Shown piece after piece: positions 13,878 to 14,993 of a DNA stretch of 14,993 nucleotides; within the stretch, counting starts at the first letter, position 1, and every line of letters starts with the position of its first letter. Source of the stretch: JBDTCS01 sp039923455. Lineage in GTDB: Bacteria; Bacteroidota; Ignavibacteria; Palsa-1295. The notes below the pieces were generated by a model. It made no database searches and was not told where the DNA came from. It was given only the letters and a program-made list of their open reading frames with translations. The DNA lies in the NCBI GenBank assembly GCA_039923455.1, contig JBDTCS010000090.1:1-14993 (forward strand). Direction: 5' to 3'. Both the position numbers and the translations under genes were made by a program.

Positions 13878-14993
13878 GTTGCAATCATTCTGATTGGATG
13901 CTACTCGCGATGGACAGCACCCACAATCCCTTGGTGCTGGCGTACCTGCTCACCACGATCTTTAGGCATGATATCATCCTCGCAACCCCAGATTATCGTG
14001 GGGGCGAACTTTGTGGACACACGGGCGATACTGCTGCAGACACTAAATATGTGAGTTGTCAACGGAACACGAATATGATTAACGCAGAAGCGGCTTGGTG
14101 GTATGAAGTCGGCGATCCTTCAATCATTGTCGGTATTGCGGATGGTGGAGTGGATTATCGTCACCCGGATTTTGGCGATAGCGTGCTCGGTGTAGGTCAC
14201 AAGTTTCAGGTTGCCTGGAATTTTGACTATAACAGCGGTGCTTCTCACGTCTATGACAATGGTGGGCATGGAACCCAGATGGCAGGAATTTTTGGAGCCC
14301 TTACGAACAACATGTTAGGTGCGCCTTTTTATGATCAAACCGTAGCGGGAATAGCCGGAGGATGGGGTTCGCTCACGACGACTCCGATGCACCCTCAACG
14401 CGGACGAGGCATAACAATAGATGTCGCTGCCTCCGCGATTGAAGACGGGTATAGCCCTTTTACAGCCAGTCTTTTTGAAATGTCGGCCCGCAGTCCAAAT
14501 AGTCCTTATGGGTGGGGAGTTCATGCTATCAACATCTCTGAAGGCATACTTAAGGGATTCTTTGATATTTCTCCTCCACACGCAGGGATCAACTACGCGT
14601 TCGAAAACCGAGTGGTGTCTTCTGTTGCAATGTATGAAGCTGGAGGATCAGGCGCGGGCGATAGCACTACAATTTTCTGGCCTGCGGGTTACGAAGACCC
14701 TTGGGTGCTCGCAGTCGGGGGGAGCATTCCCAATAAGTCGAAAGTTCCACAATCTGATTACGGTCAAACTATGGACCTTTTGGCACCGGCTGGAAGCTCA
14801 CTCGATGCTTGTGGAACTGGTTGGCTCGCCAACTATACAACTCATGCAGATGTCCCGGGAGCGTTCACCTTCAATGGTTCTGGAGGTACTTCGGCAGCAT
14901 GTGCGAATGCAACAGGATCTGTGGCACTACTACTATCACACTTTCATCGCATGGATACACTCTCATTCCAGAATCTTGAGCCTGAGGACTACC
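13802..14993 (+). CDS. Subtilisin-like serine peptidase (S8 family), catalytic part, 3' end beyond window
   Basis: The frame opens after TGA at 13799-13801 and runs to the window end; ATG at 13898 is the first methionine, but the true N-terminus lies in other frames upstream. Catalytic residues are all present: Asp in IADGGVDYRHPDF (codon 14141), His in NGGHGTQMAG (codon 14267), Ser in GSGGTSAACANATG (codon 14891). Other S8 marks are 'HAINISEG', 'WPAGYEDPWVLAVGGS' and 'MDLLAPAG'. Two oddities: the first motif is D-G-G instead of D-T/S-G, and in 'YEAGGSGAG' the oxyanion-hole Asn (usually AAGN.G) appears to be Gly (codon 14645). The family is a secreted endopeptidase. A C-terminal T9SS tail would be expected in this genome but is out of view. 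The intact triad argues for recent frame damage or sequencing indels. Confidence 0.85.

Overview
The window looks like chromosomal DNA from the Bacteroidota/Chlorobiota side of the tree (FCB group; a Kapabacteria- or Ignavibacteria-like lineage is my best guess, not proven). The reasons are three large secreted proteins ending in type IX secretion system (T9SS) type A sorting domains (for example YPNPFNPSTTIEI at 12154 onwards), few clear Shine-Dalgarno sites, and promoter-like TAnnTTTG motifs of the Bacteroidota kind. No rRNA, tRNA, CRISPR array or intact transposase gene was found.

Layout. (1) 167-1888: a secreted protein with four ASH/HYDIN-like (choice-of-anchor D type) beta-sandwich units and a T9SS tail, closed by a strong hairpin at 1923-1960. 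(2) 1961-2387: a gene-free island of GC-rich hairpins with two inverted copies of one composite repeat. (3) 2388-4507: two opposed, unequal copies of what looks like one cassette. On the minus strand, an intact 343-aa secreted protein is followed 13 bases later by a 47-aa signal-peptide ORF whose frame, after a TGA, runs into the last 32 residues of a T9SS tail. On the plus strand, a 5'-truncated paralogue of the 343-aa protein is followed 26 bases later by a 26-aa lipobox-type ORF and then by an intact T9SS cargo gene. (4) 4642-6372 and 6469-12396: two large T9SS cargo proteins, 576 and 1975 aa; the first has FG-GAP-like repeats, the second looks like a glycosidase-type module plus a propeller-like module. 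(5) 12539-12895: nuoA, the only core-metabolism gene, with no other nuo gene beside it, facing a small XRE-type regulator (12906-13139, minus) that has two abutting palindromes at its start codon. (6) 13369 to the window end: a subtilisin-like S8 protease spread over three reading frames, with Asp, His and Ser all present and a triple 8-bp tandem repeat near the second frame break.

How it fits together. Most of the coding capacity is for exported, surface-attached or released proteins that should cross the inner membrane by Sec and the outer membrane by T9SS; no T9SS machinery gene is present. The region shows duplication and decay of exported-protein genes (truncated paralogue, isolated signal peptide and sorting tail, frameshifted protease). 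I do not see a convincing complete new defence or biosynthetic system. The least explained items are the 343-aa protein family with its two-gene arrangement and the XRE gene with its double palindrome.
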